Position numbers and translations under genes: made by a program. A stretch of DNA of 46,273 nt from Thermoflexales bacterium. GTDB taxonomy: Bacteria > Chloroflexota > Anaerolineae > J036 > Brachytrichaceae. The notes beneath the pieces are model-generated. The model saw only the letters and a program-made list of their open reading frames with translations. It ran no database searches and was not told the origin of the DNA. The stretch lies in assembly GCA_025056965.1 (NCBI GenBank), contig JANWVF010000125.1:1-46273 (forward strand). Reading direction: 5' to 3'. Of the stretch, positions 19,439 through 28,007 are shown one piece after another (position 1 is the first letter of the stretch; every line of letters begins with the position of its first letter).

Positions 19439-19804
19439 ATGCCGAACGCACCGACTATAGCCACTTCATCGCGCATCGCGGGCGCCTTGGCCTATCTCCC
19501 GATCATCGGCTGGCTAGTTGTGCTGCTGGTCCGACGGCATGATGCGTTCGCCTTGTTCCATCTGAAGCAATCCCTCGGCCTCGTCGTCTTCTTGATCGCG
19601 ACGTTCGTCGGCTGGGTGGCGATCGCTTGGCTGTCCGGCTGGATCCCCTATGCGTTCATCGTCGGCAACGCGCTGTTTGCGTTGGTCATTGCCGCCTATG
19701 TATTCGGATTCTTCGCCTTGATCGCCGGCATCGTAAACGCCGCTCGCGGGCGTGTGGCATTGCTACCGATCTTCGGCCGAGCGGCCAATCGGATTCGGTT
19801 TTAG
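19439..19804 (+). CDS. small DUF4870/Tic20-like membrane protein
   Basis: The 121-residue product has three to four hydrophobic helices. The first follows IAGALAYLPIIGWLVVLLV, then a charged turn RRHDAFALFHLKQSLGL, which matches the family's conserved FH..Q/K..L motif, then two more helices. Members of this family are small inner-membrane proteins of unknown function with a Tic20-like fold. It begins six bases after the OppF-type gene with GGAGG upstream, so it is the last cistron of the operon. A role in the transporter is possible but there is no direct evidence. The gene after it converges 90 bases away, and I see no clear terminator in between. Confidence 0.75.
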   Translation: MPNAPTIATSSRIAGALAYLPIIGWLVVLLVRRHDAFALFHLKQSLGLVVFLIATFVGWVAIAWLSGWIPYAFIVGNALFALVIAAYVFGFFALIAGIVNAARGRVALLPIFGRAANRIRF

Positions 19805-19895
19805 CTGCCGACTTCATTGCTCATGCGTTGAGCTGAATGCACGCGGCCGGTCAAAGATGTGTATCGCGCAATGGGATCGGTGTCGGTCCTCGTCT

Positions 19896-21683
19896 TCATC
19901 GCCGGACGAGCGGCAGATACATCACCCGATCGGTCACCCTCAGCCACTGCGCGGTGACCGGTCCCCAGTTGCCCTCGGCATCTCGCCCGCGCACGAACAC
20001 TAAGTGCCGTCCCACGCTCAGCCCTGTGGTATCTAGCACACCAACCACCGTCTCGGTAGCGCTGCTGAAGGCGCCGTCCTGCGCTGCCAGCGCGATGGGC
20101 GTGCCGCCCGACCACGGCGGCGTGTTCACATATGCTTCGGCTGCAGCGATGGATTGCGCGGCCGGACGGCCAATGCTCTGCGGATGGCTGCCGAGCGCGT
20201 CGTCATCTATTGTCGCCGTGAGCGTGACTAATTGACCTGCCGCGACGATGCCGCTGCTCAACGTCACCGAGAACGTCGTCGGTCCATGAACGAGTGCGTA
20301 AGGCTGACGGGCGACTTTGGCGGCATAGAGCAGCGCCGGGCGGTTGAGCGGCCAGAAGAGGTTGTCTTGGCATGCATAGGATGGCGTGAAGTAGCCGCAC
20401 GCGCCACTGCTCGGGCCGATCTCGTAAGTGAAGCCGGGCACGCCGAGCGCGCCGTATGCCCAGTCATCGGTCGTGCCGCTGGCCGGATAGAGCAACTCTG
20501 ACGCCTGTCCGATCACGTAGCCGTTGAAGTGGCCCATGCGAAAAGCGAAGGCGCGCAAGCCGGCATCGTTGGGCGCGCGCTGCGCAGGCGAGCAAGCCCC
20601 CCAACACTGGCTCCATCCCCACGGCAAGAGGATCAGATCGCCGAAGCTGTGCAGGGTCAACATCACGCCGGTCGTGGTGATCGGCGCAGCATCCGTCAGC
20701 GCCGCGCCGCGCTGGTCGGCGAACAAATTGCGCATCAAATCCTCAAGGGCGGCCTGCTCCGGCTCGGAAGCCGCGCCGGCTCCTCGGTAGGTCTGTTCGC
20801 AGGGGTTCGTGCTGGCTCCGCTGACGCCCCACTGGAATGAGGCGTTGCGGTTGAGGTCCACACCCGGCTGCCAGAAGACGTAGTTCGGGTGATCCGGAAG
20901 CCAGCCGCACGTACCCGCCATGTCATTCGTGTTCTTGCGCTGCAGGTAGGGCGCGCTGCCGCCCTGCTCGACGAGATGTCGCCCGTCCGGGTTGGCGACC
21001 GGGATCACCCATATCTCATGGTGGTCAAGCAACCAAGTCGCTTCCGGGTCATGGCCGTAGCCGTCCACTAGGAAGTCCATCCAGCGCCGGGCGATCTCGC
21101 TAGTACTTAGCTCGCGCGCATGAACCGCAGCGATCAGCAGGAGGCGCGGCTTGTCGGTGTCGGGATCGAGTTGACAATCGTTTGGGCGGCGCTTGGTCAG
21201 GCAGATCGCTTTTAGGTCGTGGCCGTTCGGACGGCCGTTCACCTTGCGCCACGAATCGCCGTAGTCCACTACCAGCGCTAGTTCGGGCCGCGCCGCAGCA
21301 ATCGCATCCATGTGTGCCTCGTGGTCGGCCACGGTGCGGTAGCCCCCAAAGTAGCTCTGAGTGGCGAACGGTGAGCCTTGAGCGGTGAGAGGCACATGAA
21401 TGGATGCCTCAAGGCCCTTGGCGCGTATATCGGCTAGCGTCGCCGGGTCACCAATTAAGAACCGCGCATTCCCGTCGCGTGCCTCGAGCAGGTCATAGCC
21501 GCCCTCGGTGAGCAGAGCGACGTCGGCGGGCGAGCGGACGATGACGCGCAGGATGAAAAGATTGGGCACAGACCGGCGCGGTGTCAATGCGTGGCTTTCA
21601 CCGTCGTCTATGCCCGCAAGTGCCGGAGCGATGAAGAGGTTAGCCGCGACAAGCGCAAGCGTCAGCGCCATCTGCCGCCACAC
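19896..21683 (-). CDS. secreted M14 zinc carboxypeptidase with C-terminal YLPLV tail
   Basis: The product cleaves C-terminal residues from peptides outside the cell. From the GTG at 21683 it has 595 residues with a signal peptide (MWRQMALTLALVAANLFIAP, cut near ALA-G), a propeptide-like region, then the M14 domain: zinc ligands H188 and E191 in AAVHARELSTSE, NPDGRHL, the substrate-binding DLNRNASFQWG, the third ligand in MLTLHSFGD and the catalytic glutamate in GFTYEIGP. After about residue 460 comes an immunoglobulin-like domain (TFSVTLSSGIVAAGQLVTL) and the end VMYLPLVRR. The GTG start is favoured because TACAAT lies six bases upstream (21690-21695); an ATG 14 codons further up would also be in frame. 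It converges with the transporter operon. Confidence 0.88.
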   Translation of the reverse strand: MWRQMALTLALVAANLFIAPALAGIDDGESHALTPRRSVPNLFILRVIVRSPADVALLTEGGYDLLEARDGNARFLIGDPATLADIRAKGLEASIHVPLTAQGSPFATQSYFGGYRTVADHEAHMDAIAAARPELALVVDYGDSWRKVNGRPNGHDLKAICLTKRRPNDCQLDPDTDKPRLLLIAAVHARELSTSEIARRWMDFLVDGYGHDPEATWLLDHHEIWVIPVANPDGRHLVEQGGSAPYLQRKNTNDMAGTCGWLPDHPNYVFWQPGVDLNRNASFQWGVSGASTNPCEQTYRGAGAASEPEQAALEDLMRNLFADQRGAALTDAAPITTTGVMLTLHSFGDLILLPWGWSQCWGACSPAQRAPNDAGLRAFAFRMGHFNGYVIGQASELLYPASGTTDDWAYGALGVPGFTYEIGPSSGACGYFTPSYACQDNLFWPLNRPALLYAAKVARQPYALVHGPTTFSVTLSSGIVAAGQLVTLTATIDDDALGSHPQSIGRPAAQSIAAAEAYVNTPPWSGGTPIALAAQDGAFSSATETVVGVLDTTGLSVGRHLVFVRGRDAEGNWGPVTAQWLRVTDRVMYLPLVRR

Positions 21684-21689
21684 GCAATC

Positions 21690-21695
21690 ATTGTA
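21690..21695 (-). promoter_or_regulatory. putative -10 box, leaderless-type, for the M14 gene
   Basis: TACAAT on the minus strand, six bases before the GTG at 21683, which is directly upstream of the signal peptide. There is no Shine-Dalgarno sequence. The match in spacing to the boxes at 6429 and 26440 decides the start choice here. Confidence 0.4.
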
Positions 21696-21732
21696 TGCGA
21701 CGTGCTGACTGCTCCGGCGCAAGCTGCACTGT

Positions 21733-22230
21733 TCACAGTTCCAGACGTCTGCCTACAAATTCAAGTCCTCGATCTTTCAATGCGCGTATATGGGGATCGC
21801 CTTGAGAGAAGTTGCTCAAACCCGTGGCGATCCAGACAATACGCCGAGGCGTGTAGTTCATAGGCTGCGCTTTCGTCCGCAACCACTCCATCAACCATTC
21901 CAGCTTTCCACGAACTTCTTTCAAGTGGTCGCTTTTTGCTGCAGGATGGACTTCGACCCAGATGATCTGCTCCGCGCCGGCTGTGTCACTATAACCGACC
22001 GCATAGTCCCAGCGCGGCTCATTTGGCAGCGCTGCTTTCAGCGCGTCATCAATACACACGCTGCCCCTGAGTTGCCTTGAGTTTGCGCATGCGATCCTAT
22101 GTTTGTCCGGCTCGCGGAGCGCTTTCAATCCTTTCTGATATGCCGAGGCGATGCTCCTTGTTGCCTGCACGGCTTGGTAGAAGCGAGACTTGGACTTTCC
22201 CGAGGCCGATCTACGAGAGGACTTTGCCAT
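21733..22230 (-). CDS. small partner protein of the AAA ATPase, nuclease-like EVH motif
   Basis: A 165-residue basic protein that I cannot assign to a named family. After a lysine/arginine/serine-rich start it has a conserved-looking block: GSVCIDDAL, PRWDYAVGYSD, then IIWVEVHPA, then a helix KLEWLMEWL, and a final strand RRIVWIATG. An acidic residue at the end of one strand, followed by E-x-H/K on the next, resembles the core of PD-(D/E)xK nucleases, with His where Lys is usual; this is inference from pattern only. Its ATG lies 20 bases inside the end of the ATPase gene in another frame, so the two are translationally coupled. The M14 gene follows 49 bases later with its own probable promoter. 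Confidence 0.7.
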   Translation of the reverse strand: MAKSSRRSASGKSKSRFYQAVQATRSIASAYQKGLKALREPDKHRIACANSRQLRGSVCIDDALKAALPNEPRWDYAVGYSDTAGAEQIIWVEVHPAAKSDHLKEVRGKLEWLMEWLRTKAQPMNYTPRRIVWIATGLSNFSQGDPHIRALKDRGLEFVGRRLEL

Positions 22231-23389
22231 TATTTGCTACCGCCTGAGCGATGAGGTTGCCCACATGGCCGCTGAACTCGGTGAGTCCCCCCCAACCTGA
22301 TTCAGCAGGATTCTCTGAGGCGGGATCAAGTTTGGATATGTCACGCACTTCGCCGGTTTCTCTCTGAAAGTAATAGACCTTTAGCTCTTTCGAGGTATCC
22401 AGCGCTGCCTCGGCCAATCTCCTTGCCTCAGCCGTTGATGGCAAGTAGAAAAGAGATCGCACGAACTTCTCACCAGCTTGGCTTTCGCGAAATCGGTGCA
22501 GCGCCCAGATCACGTCGAGCACGTGTGGTGAATGCGTCGAAAGATATACGCGATACCCGCGCTGCAACAAGTCGAGCACCAGCAACATCGCCGCCGAGAT
22601 AGCTTGCGGATGCAACCCCATCTCGATTTCCTCGATCACGGCCAGCTCTAACAGCTCACGGCGCGGCGTCTTAGAGGGAGGGAGCAACTGGTAAGCGCCG
22701 AGCAACAACGGCACGAATTCGCGCTGGCCGGCCGACCACACGGTAAAAGGGAGAGAGTCACCTTCCTCCCCTTGCAACACCAGCCTTCGCTGGCCCATCT
22801 GGGCTTCCGTTCGCAAGCTAAAGTTGCCAAAGATCGCCTTTAGCAATGCCTCACGAATGACTTTCTTCAAGCGCTTCTTTTGGGGAAAGACAACTCCGCC
22901 ATCCCTCAGGAGCTCCTGTTCGGCCAGCCGGCGCACCTTCTCGCCGAAGTCACGCACGACGAATGGGTCGCCCGCACGATAGTCATAAAAGCCCCTGAAC
23001 CAGCCGCTCTGCGGATTAATGGCCAGCACGCGCTGGGCAGGGATGTAGAACACGCGCTCGGTCAGGTTGCGCTTGCCGCGACGGGCGAGGGACTGCAAAT
23101 CAACCCGATCACCGTCGCTCTCGATCGTCGTGTCCTGTCTCCAGATCCGCTGCATGCCCTCACCGAACACCGCTTTGACGAACGTGGAGGGATCACCGCT
23201 TTCCCACTCGGCGCCATACTGCTTCAGCGTGTTGTGGATCGCGCCAGTATCGGCCAGCAGCTTCACAAGCTGCAACGTCAGGCTTTTGCCGGTGGCCTGT
23301 GGGCCGACGAAAACGGTCAACGCGCCAAAGGAGATGTCAGCAGACTTGATAGGCCCGAAGTTTCGCAACCGGAGGCAGCCGGGAATCAC
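22211..23389 (-). CDS. AAA/SMC-like ATPase of the OLD/AbiL type (AAA_21-like)
   Basis: A 392-residue ATPase related to overcoming-lysogenization-defect and AbiL-like proteins. Motifs: Walker A VFVGPQATGKS (residues 27-36), a long insertion (about 60-210) with RVFYIPAQRVLA, signature-like VWSAGQREFVPLLL (about 218), Walker B LAVIEEIEMGLHPQ (about 250) and the D/H-loop YLSTHSPHVLD (about 284). There is no TOPRIM nuclease domain at the C-terminus, so a nuclease would have to come from a partner, perhaps the overlapping 165-residue protein. The GTG start at 23389 lies six bases after the glnS stop with AGGGG upstream, so it is expressed with glnS. Such ATPases are frequent in phage-defence systems, but a housekeeping role cannot be excluded. 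Confidence 0.82.
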   Translation of the reverse strand: MIPGCLRLRNFGPIKSADISFGALTVFVGPQATGKSLTLQLVKLLADTGAIHNTLKQYGAEWESGDPSTFVKAVFGEGMQRIWRQDTTIESDGDRVDLQSLARRGKRNLTERVFYIPAQRVLAINPQSGWFRGFYDYRAGDPFVVRDFGEKVRRLAEQELLRDGGVVFPQKKRLKKVIREALLKAIFGNFSLRTEAQMGQRRLVLQGEEGDSLPFTVWSAGQREFVPLLLGAYQLLPPSKTPRRELLELAVIEEIEMGLHPQAISAAMLLVLDLLQRGYRVYLSTHSPHVLDVIWALHRFRESQAGEKFVRSLFYLPSTAEARRLAEAALDTSKELKVYYFQRETGEVRDISKLDPASENPAESGWGGLTEFSGHVGNLIAQAVANNGKVLS

Positions 23390-23395
23390 GTGCTC

Positions 23396-25078
23396 TCACC
23401 CCTGCGCAGACGCCTTCGCCCACCCATCCTTCAAGCCGACAGCGCGGTTGAAGACCAGTTGTTCCGGCGTCGTGTCGGGGTCAACGACGAAGTAGCCCAG
23501 CCGCTCGAATTGGTAGTGCTTGCCGACGGGCGAACCGGCCACGCTCGGCTCGGCGAAGCCTTGCACTACCTCTAATGACTTCGGGTTGAGATAGTCCAGG
23601 AAGCTCTCGCCCTCAGCCACGTTGTCCGGGTCGGGGCGGGTGAACAGATGGTCGTAGAGCCGCGCTTCGATCGGCAAGGCGTGTGCTGCGCTGACCCAGT
23701 GGATGGTGGCCTTGACCTTGCGCCCGTCCGGCGCGCTGCCGCCGCGCGTCGCAGGATCATAGGTACAGCGCAGCTCAACCACGTTGCCGGCAGCGTCTTT
23801 GACCACTCCTACGCACTTGATGAAGTAGCCGTAGCGCAGGCGCACTTCGCGGCCGGGCGCAAGCCGATAGAACTTGGGCGGCGGATTCTCCATGAAGTCG
23901 TCTTGCTCGATGTACAGCACGCGACCGAAGGGCACGTGTCGCACACCGGCCGCAGGGTCTTCAGGGTTGTTAATGGCTTCCAGGAGCTCGGTCTGTTCGG
24001 CGGGGTAGTTCTCGATCACCACGCGCAGTGGGCGCAACACCGCCATCACACGCGGCGCACTTTTGTTCAGCTCGTCGCGCAAGCTGTGCTCGAGCATGGC
24101 GATGTCCACCACGCTGTCGGCTTTGGCCACACCGATGCGGGCGCAAAAATCGCGGATGGCCGAGGGCGTGTAGCCGCGCCGGCGCAGGCCACGCAGGGTG
24201 GGCATGCGCGGGTCGTCCCAGCCGCGCACGTGGCCTTCCTTCACCAGCTGCAGCAGCTTGCGCTTGCTCAACACGGTGTAGCTCAGGTTCAACCGAGCGA
24301 ACTCGATCTGCCGCGGCGCGAAGATCTCCAGCTCGCGCAGGAACCACTCATAGAGCGGGCGATGGTCCTCATATTCCAACGAGCAGAGCGAATGGGTGAT
24401 GCCCTCGATGCTATCGCTTTGGCCATGCGCGAAGTCATACGTCGGGTAGATGCACCACTTGGTGCCCGTGCGGTGATGGCTGGCGTAAATGATGCGATAC
24501 ATCACCGGATCGCGCATGTTGATGTTGCCGGACGCCATATCAATCTTGGCGCGCAGCGTGCGGCTGCCCTCGGGAAATTCACCGGCGCGCATGCGGGCGA
24601 ACAGGTCGAGGTTTTCCTCCACGCTGCGGTTGCGCCAGGGGCTCTCGCGCCCGGGCTGGGTGAGCGTGCCGCGATATTCGCGAATCTCCTCCGGCGAGAG
24701 GTCGCACACATACGCCTTGCCCTTCTTGATCAGCTTAACGGCATACTCGTAGAGTTGCTCGAAGTAGTCACTGGCAAAGCGCAGCTCATGCCAGCGATAA
24801 CCCAGCCAGCGCACGTCCTCGATGATCGCGTCCACGTACTCCTGCTCTTCTTTGGTGGGGTTGGTATCGTCAAAGCGCAGGTTGCACGTGCCGCCGAACT
24901 CGCGGGCGATCTCGAAGTCCACGGCCATCGCCTTGGCATGGCCGATGTGCAGATAGCCGTTGGGCTCCGGCGGGAAGCGCGTGCGGACGTAGGTGAAACG
25001 CCCGGAGGCAAGATCCTCGCGCACGGCGGTGCGGATAAAGTCAGACGTCGTTTTGGCGATAGTCGGCTCAACGCTCAT
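23396..25078 (-). CDS. glnS: glutaminyl-tRNA synthetase
   Basis: Attaches glutamine to tRNA-Gln in the cytosol. The 560-residue product has the class I HIGH motif in [17 protein letters not shown] (about residues 32-48), the KMSKS-equivalent [11 protein letters not shown], the GlnRS/GluRS-specific [15 protein letters not shown] block, and a C-terminal anticodon-binding beta-barrel region ending in [19 protein letters not shown]. Length matches bacterial GlnRS (about 550). I place the start at the ATG at 25078; the frame continues to 25126 but the true N-terminus is [22 protein letters not shown] lies 12 bases upstream. It heads an apparent operon with the ATPase pair. Having GlnRS means this organism need not rely on the amidotransferase route for tRNA-Gln. 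Confidence 0.96.
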   Translation of the reverse strand: MSVEPTIAKTTSDFIRTAVREDLASGRFTYVRTRFPPEPNGYLHIGHAKAMAVDFEIAREFGGTCNLRFDDTNPTKEEQEYVDAIIEDVRWLGYRWHELRFASDYFEQLYEYAVKLIKKGKAYVCDLSPEEIREYRGTLTQPGRESPWRNRSVEENLDLFARMRAGEFPEGSRTLRAKIDMASGNINMRDPVMYRIIYASHHRTGTKWCIYPTYDFAHGQSDSIEGITHSLCSLEYEDHRPLYEWFLRELEIFAPRQIEFARLNLSYTVLSKRKLLQLVKEGHVRGWDDPRMPTLRGLRRRGYTPSAIRDFCARIGVAKADSVVDIAMLEHSLRDELNKSAPRVMAVLRPLRVVIENYPAEQTELLEAINNPEDPAAGVRHVPFGRVLYIEQDDFMENPPPKFYRLAPGREVRLRYGYFIKCVGVVKDAAGNVVELRCTYDPATRGGSAPDGRKVKATIHWVSAAHALPIEARLYDHLFTRPDPDNVAEGESFLDYLNPKSLEVVQGFAEPSVAGSPVGKHYQFERLGYFVVDPDTTPEQLVFNRAVGLKDGWAKASAQG

Positions 25079-25090
25079 ACGTGAAGAGAA

Positions 25091-25096
25091 AGTATA
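25091..25096 (-). promoter_or_regulatory. putative -10 box of glnS
   Basis: TATACT on the minus strand, 12 bases before the ATG at 25078, so the leader would be about five bases. No Shine-Dalgarno sequence is present. Confidence 0.4.
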
Positions 25097-25172
25097 GCCC
25101 GCGTGCCGGCGCATCCGTATGGCCACCGCTTCGGCGCGCAGTTAGGCGAGCGGAGGGCTGGGTCGTGCTCGC

Positions 25173-26432
25173 TCATGGAGCTTGTGATCGGGCAGCGCCG
25201 CCTTGGCCTTGCGCGCTGCCGCCCTCAGCATCCGTCACCTCGATCTGCACCGTCGTGGGAATTACACTTTGCACGGCGACGCCCTCCGGTGCGATGACCT
25301 TCGGCGTGAGTTGGTGCACGCCGACGCCCAGGCCGGTCGCATCTACCTCTACTCGCACCGAGTCCTGGGTTAGTCTTTTGAGCGTGGGCTGTGGCCCGGC
25401 CAGCACGATATCCACTACCAAAGGCGACACCTTGACCTTCAAGGTTTCAGTGATGCCGATCACGATTGGCCGGCGCGAGACGGTCAATGCACCCTGCTGG
25501 GGTTCAATTCGCACGCGCACGAGCACGGTCATATTCTCGGCAATCGGCGAGACGTTCGGCGGCACGTTCAACCCTACGCGCTGTTCCACGTCCTGCGTTG
25601 CGCCAGCAACCGATACCTCTAGCGTGTCAATGAAGCCGGGCAGCTGTTGGATCGCATTGCGTGGCCCGAAGACGGTCACCACTTGGGGCGAGGCCGAAAT
25701 ACTGGTGATGGCATAGCCCTCCGCCGGCTGGCCGGTCGGCCGGACGCGCACCGCGAGGTCTTTGAAGTTGCTGAGTTGCTCCATCGGCACCCGCACGACG
25801 ACGGCGCTCGGGGTGATGCTCACGTTGGAGACGGGGTTGTTGTCTCGATCGCGTGCAACCAACCGCACGGTCTGCTCGACGGCGGAGCGCGCGCCTTCCA
25901 CGCTGATCACGGCGACGGCGCTGGTGATGCGCGAAACGATCTGTTTGGTGCCGATGACGGTCACCTGGGTAGGCTCAACGCTGTATGGCTGCGCCTGATA
26001 ACCGATGGCCGGTGTGCCCTCGACGACGACACGAACGGGGACGCGCGCCTCGGTGATCTGCTCGATGGTGACGCTGGCGGTCAGCGGACGAGACGACAGC
26101 AACAGCGCAGGGGAGGCACGAATCACCGGTTCGAGTTTGACGACGTGTTGGCCAACGCCCAATTTTGAGAGGTCTAAAGGCACCTGCACGCCGTCGGCGC
26201 CGAGCGATTCAAAGGTGCTTTGGGGTGCGCGTATGCGCACGGTCACGGTAGATGGCAGCGTGCTGGTAGAGATGACCTGGTCAGCCGCTGGCGGAGTGGC
26301 AATGATGACCGGTGCGGAGACGGTGTTTTCTACGATCGGATCTTGTTGCAATGACCCGACCCCCCATACAAAGAAGGCCAGCAGCACCGCCAAGACCATC
26401 AGACTGACGTTGTTCGTCAACCACCGCACCAT
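25173..26432 (-). CDS. YbbR-repeat membrane protein (CdaR-like)
   Basis: The 419-residue product has a single N-terminal membrane helix (NNVSLMVLAVLLAFFVWGVG), then about four extracytoplasmic YbbR repeats of 80-90 residues, each with a strand pattern such as VPVRVVVEGTPAIGYQ, VTVIGTKQIVSRI and LTVSRRPIVIGI. The end is low-complexity (GSAQGQGGAARSQAP). In Firmicutes the relative CdaR regulates the diadenylate cyclase CdaA encoded beside it. No cyclase gene is found in this window, so the partner must be elsewhere if it exists. I use the ATG at 26432, right before the membrane helix, with TATAAT seven bases upstream; the frame is open further up to 26534. Confidence 0.83.
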   Translation of the reverse strand: MVRWLTNNVSLMVLAVLLAFFVWGVGSLQQDPIVENTVSAPVIIATPPAADQVISTSTLPSTVTVRIRAPQSTFESLGADGVQVPLDLSKLGVGQHVVKLEPVIRASPALLLSSRPLTASVTIEQITEARVPVRVVVEGTPAIGYQAQPYSVEPTQVTVIGTKQIVSRITSAVAVISVEGARSAVEQTVRLVARDRDNNPVSNVSITPSAVVVRVPMEQLSNFKDLAVRVRPTGQPAEGYAITSISASPQVVTVFGPRNAIQQLPGFIDTLEVSVAGATQDVEQRVGLNVPPNVSPIAENMTVLVRVRIEPQQGALTVSRRPIVIGITETLKVKVSPLVVDIVLAGPQPTLKRLTQDSVRVEVDATGLGVGVHQLTPKVIAPEGVAVQSVIPTTVQIEVTDAEGGSAQGQGGAARSQAP

Positions 26433-26439
26433 CAAGGGG

Positions 26440-26445
26440 ATTATA
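26440..26445 (-). promoter_or_regulatory. putative -10 box, leaderless-type, for the YbbR gene
   Basis: A consensus TATAAT on the minus strand, seven bases before the ATG at 26432, with no ribosome-binding site. It lies in the 192-base divergent region shared with the aminotransferase gene. Confidence 0.5.
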
Positions 26446-26606
26446 GGCAGGGCAGACGCTAGGACGATGCAACCTAAGGCTGCGCGCGGTCGGCTGCGCT
26501 TCAAGCACAAGAGGATTGCGCTTGCTTCGCTCACCGGTGAACCTGTGAGTGGAGCTGGATAGAATCTATGTTCTAGGGCAGCGGTCGCCGACTGCTGCGA
26601 GACTTT

Positions 26607-26612
26607 TATACA
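26607..26612 (+). promoter_or_regulatory. putative -10 box of the aminotransferase gene
   Basis: TATACA (overlapped by TACACT at 26609-26614) lies 10-12 bases before the ATG at 26625. No Shine-Dalgarno sequence is present. Confidence 0.35.
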
Positions 26613-26624
26613 CTAGCGATCATC

Positions 26625-27938
26625 ATGGCTAAAGAAAACCTCTCTCCCGTGTGGGCGCGCGCCTTCGACCTCCACATTGACCGTGGCGAGGGCATCTACT
26701 TATATGACAAGAGCGGCCGCCGCTACATGGACTTTACCTGCGGCATCGGCGTGACGAACACCGGCCATGCGCACCCGCGCATCGTCCGGGCAATCCAGGA
26801 GCAGGCCGCGAAGATCTTGCACGGCCAGATCGGCATCGGCATCGGTGACAAGCTGCTTGAACTGACCGACGAGTTAGCGAGCATCTGCCCACCGCCGATA
26901 GACACCTTCTTCTTCAGCAACAGCGGCGCCGAGGCCGTCGAGGCAGCAGTCAAGCTGGCCAAACAGGCGACCGGGCGAACGAACGTCATCGTCTTCGAAG
27001 GCTCCTTCCATGGTCGCACGCACCTGACAATGGCGATGACGATGAGCAAGACCAGCTATCGCCTGAGGTATCAGCCGCTGCCGGCCGGCGTTTTCGCCGC
27101 GCCCTACGCACATTGCTACCACTGCCCGGTGGCCAAGCGGGCGATGAGCGAAGCAGACCGCGCAGCCCTGAGCGCGCGCTGCCCACAAGACGGCGCTTGT
27201 TGCGGCTACGCGCCCGATGCCGTGCGCTTTTTGCTCAAGACGCAGACGGCGCCTCAAGAAACCGCCGCGATCGTCGTTGAGCCGGTGCTGGGCGAGGGTG
27301 GCTATGTGGTGCCGCCAGCGTCCTTCTTGCGCGCGCTGCGCCAAATCTGCGATGAACACGGCATCTTGCTCATCTTCGACGAGGTGCAAACCGGCTTTGG
27401 GCGCACCGGCAAATTCTTCGCTTTGGAACATTTCGGCGTCGTCCCGGATATCTTGGTGATGGCCAAAGGGTTGGCGTCCGGCATGCCGCTGAGTTGCGTT
27501 GCTGCGCGGCGCGAGATCATGGCCAAGTGGGCGCCCGGCTCGCACGGCGGCACCTACGGACCGAACCTAGTATCGGCTGCCGCCGCCGTCGAAACGATCC
27601 GCGTGATGAAGGATGAGAAGCTGCCGGAGAACAGCCTGGCGCGCGGCGATCAGCTAATGCGCGGCCTGCGCGCGCTGCAACGCGACTTCCCCATCATCGG
27701 CGATGTGCGCGGCCTTGGATGCATGGTCGCCACCGAATTCGTGGATGCGCATACCCGCGAGCCCAGCAAGCCACTCACTCAGCAGATTGTGCAGTACTGC
27801 GCCGACCACAACCTGCTGCTCCTGACCTGCGGCTCGTATGAGAACGTCATTCGTTGGATCCCGCCGCTGGTCGTGAACGCCCAACAGATCGAGGAAGCAC
27901 TGCAGATCTTCGCCGCTGCCCTCGACCACGTCACGTAA
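26625..27938 (+). CDS. class III PLP-dependent aminotransferase (4-aminobutyrate/ornithine type)
   Basis: Transfers an omega-amino group, probably from 4-aminobutyrate, ornithine or a related amine, to a 2-oxo acid. The 437-residue product shows FFSNSGAEAVEAAVKLA, the FHGRT motif, the cofactor aspartate in LLIFDEVQTGFGRTG, and the Schiff-base lysine in ILVMAKGLASGMPLS. A cysteine-rich stretch (HCYHCP, then CPQDGACCGY) interrupts the middle; similar CYxCP stretches occur in the archaeal and Chloroflexota-type members. The substrate cannot be fixed from sequence. It is followed 69 bases later by recN on the same strand. The nearby proA would make a GABA or ornithine link plausible but they are far apart. 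Confidence 0.88.
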   Translation: MAKENLSPVWARAFDLHIDRGEGIYLYDKSGRRYMDFTCGIGVTNTGHAHPRIVRAIQEQAAKILHGQIGIGIGDKLLELTDELASICPPPIDTFFFSNSGAEAVEAAVKLAKQATGRTNVIVFEGSFHGRTHLTMAMTMSKTSYRLRYQPLPAGVFAAPYAHCYHCPVAKRAMSEADRAALSARCPQDGACCGYAPDAVRFLLKTQTAPQETAAIVVEPVLGEGGYVVPPASFLRALRQICDEHGILLIFDEVQTGFGRTGKFFALEHFGVVPDILVMAKGLASGMPLSCVAARREIMAKWAPGSHGGTYGPNLVSAAAAVETIRVMKDEKLPENSLARGDQLMRGLRALQRDFPIIGDVRGLGCMVATEFVDAHTREPSKPLTQQIVQYCADHNLLLLTCGSYENVIRWIPPLVVNAQQIEEALQIFAAALDHVT

Positions 27939-28007
27939 ACACACGCCGACGTGACGATGCAGCACCTTGCTGATGCGCCCTCTTGCCCTCACTGAGTGGA
28001 CGGCCCG

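Noticed and set aside
23648-25084. Long open frame (478 codons) on the plus strand opposite glnS
   Set aside because: Mirror of GC-rich codon usage; composition (His, Ala, Gln-rich) and lack of start signals mark it as a shadow of glnS.
27110-27215. Cysteine-rich stretch in the aminotransferase as a possible new metal site
   Set aside because: Similar CYxCP-containing stretches occur in known class III aminotransferases, so it is not novel.
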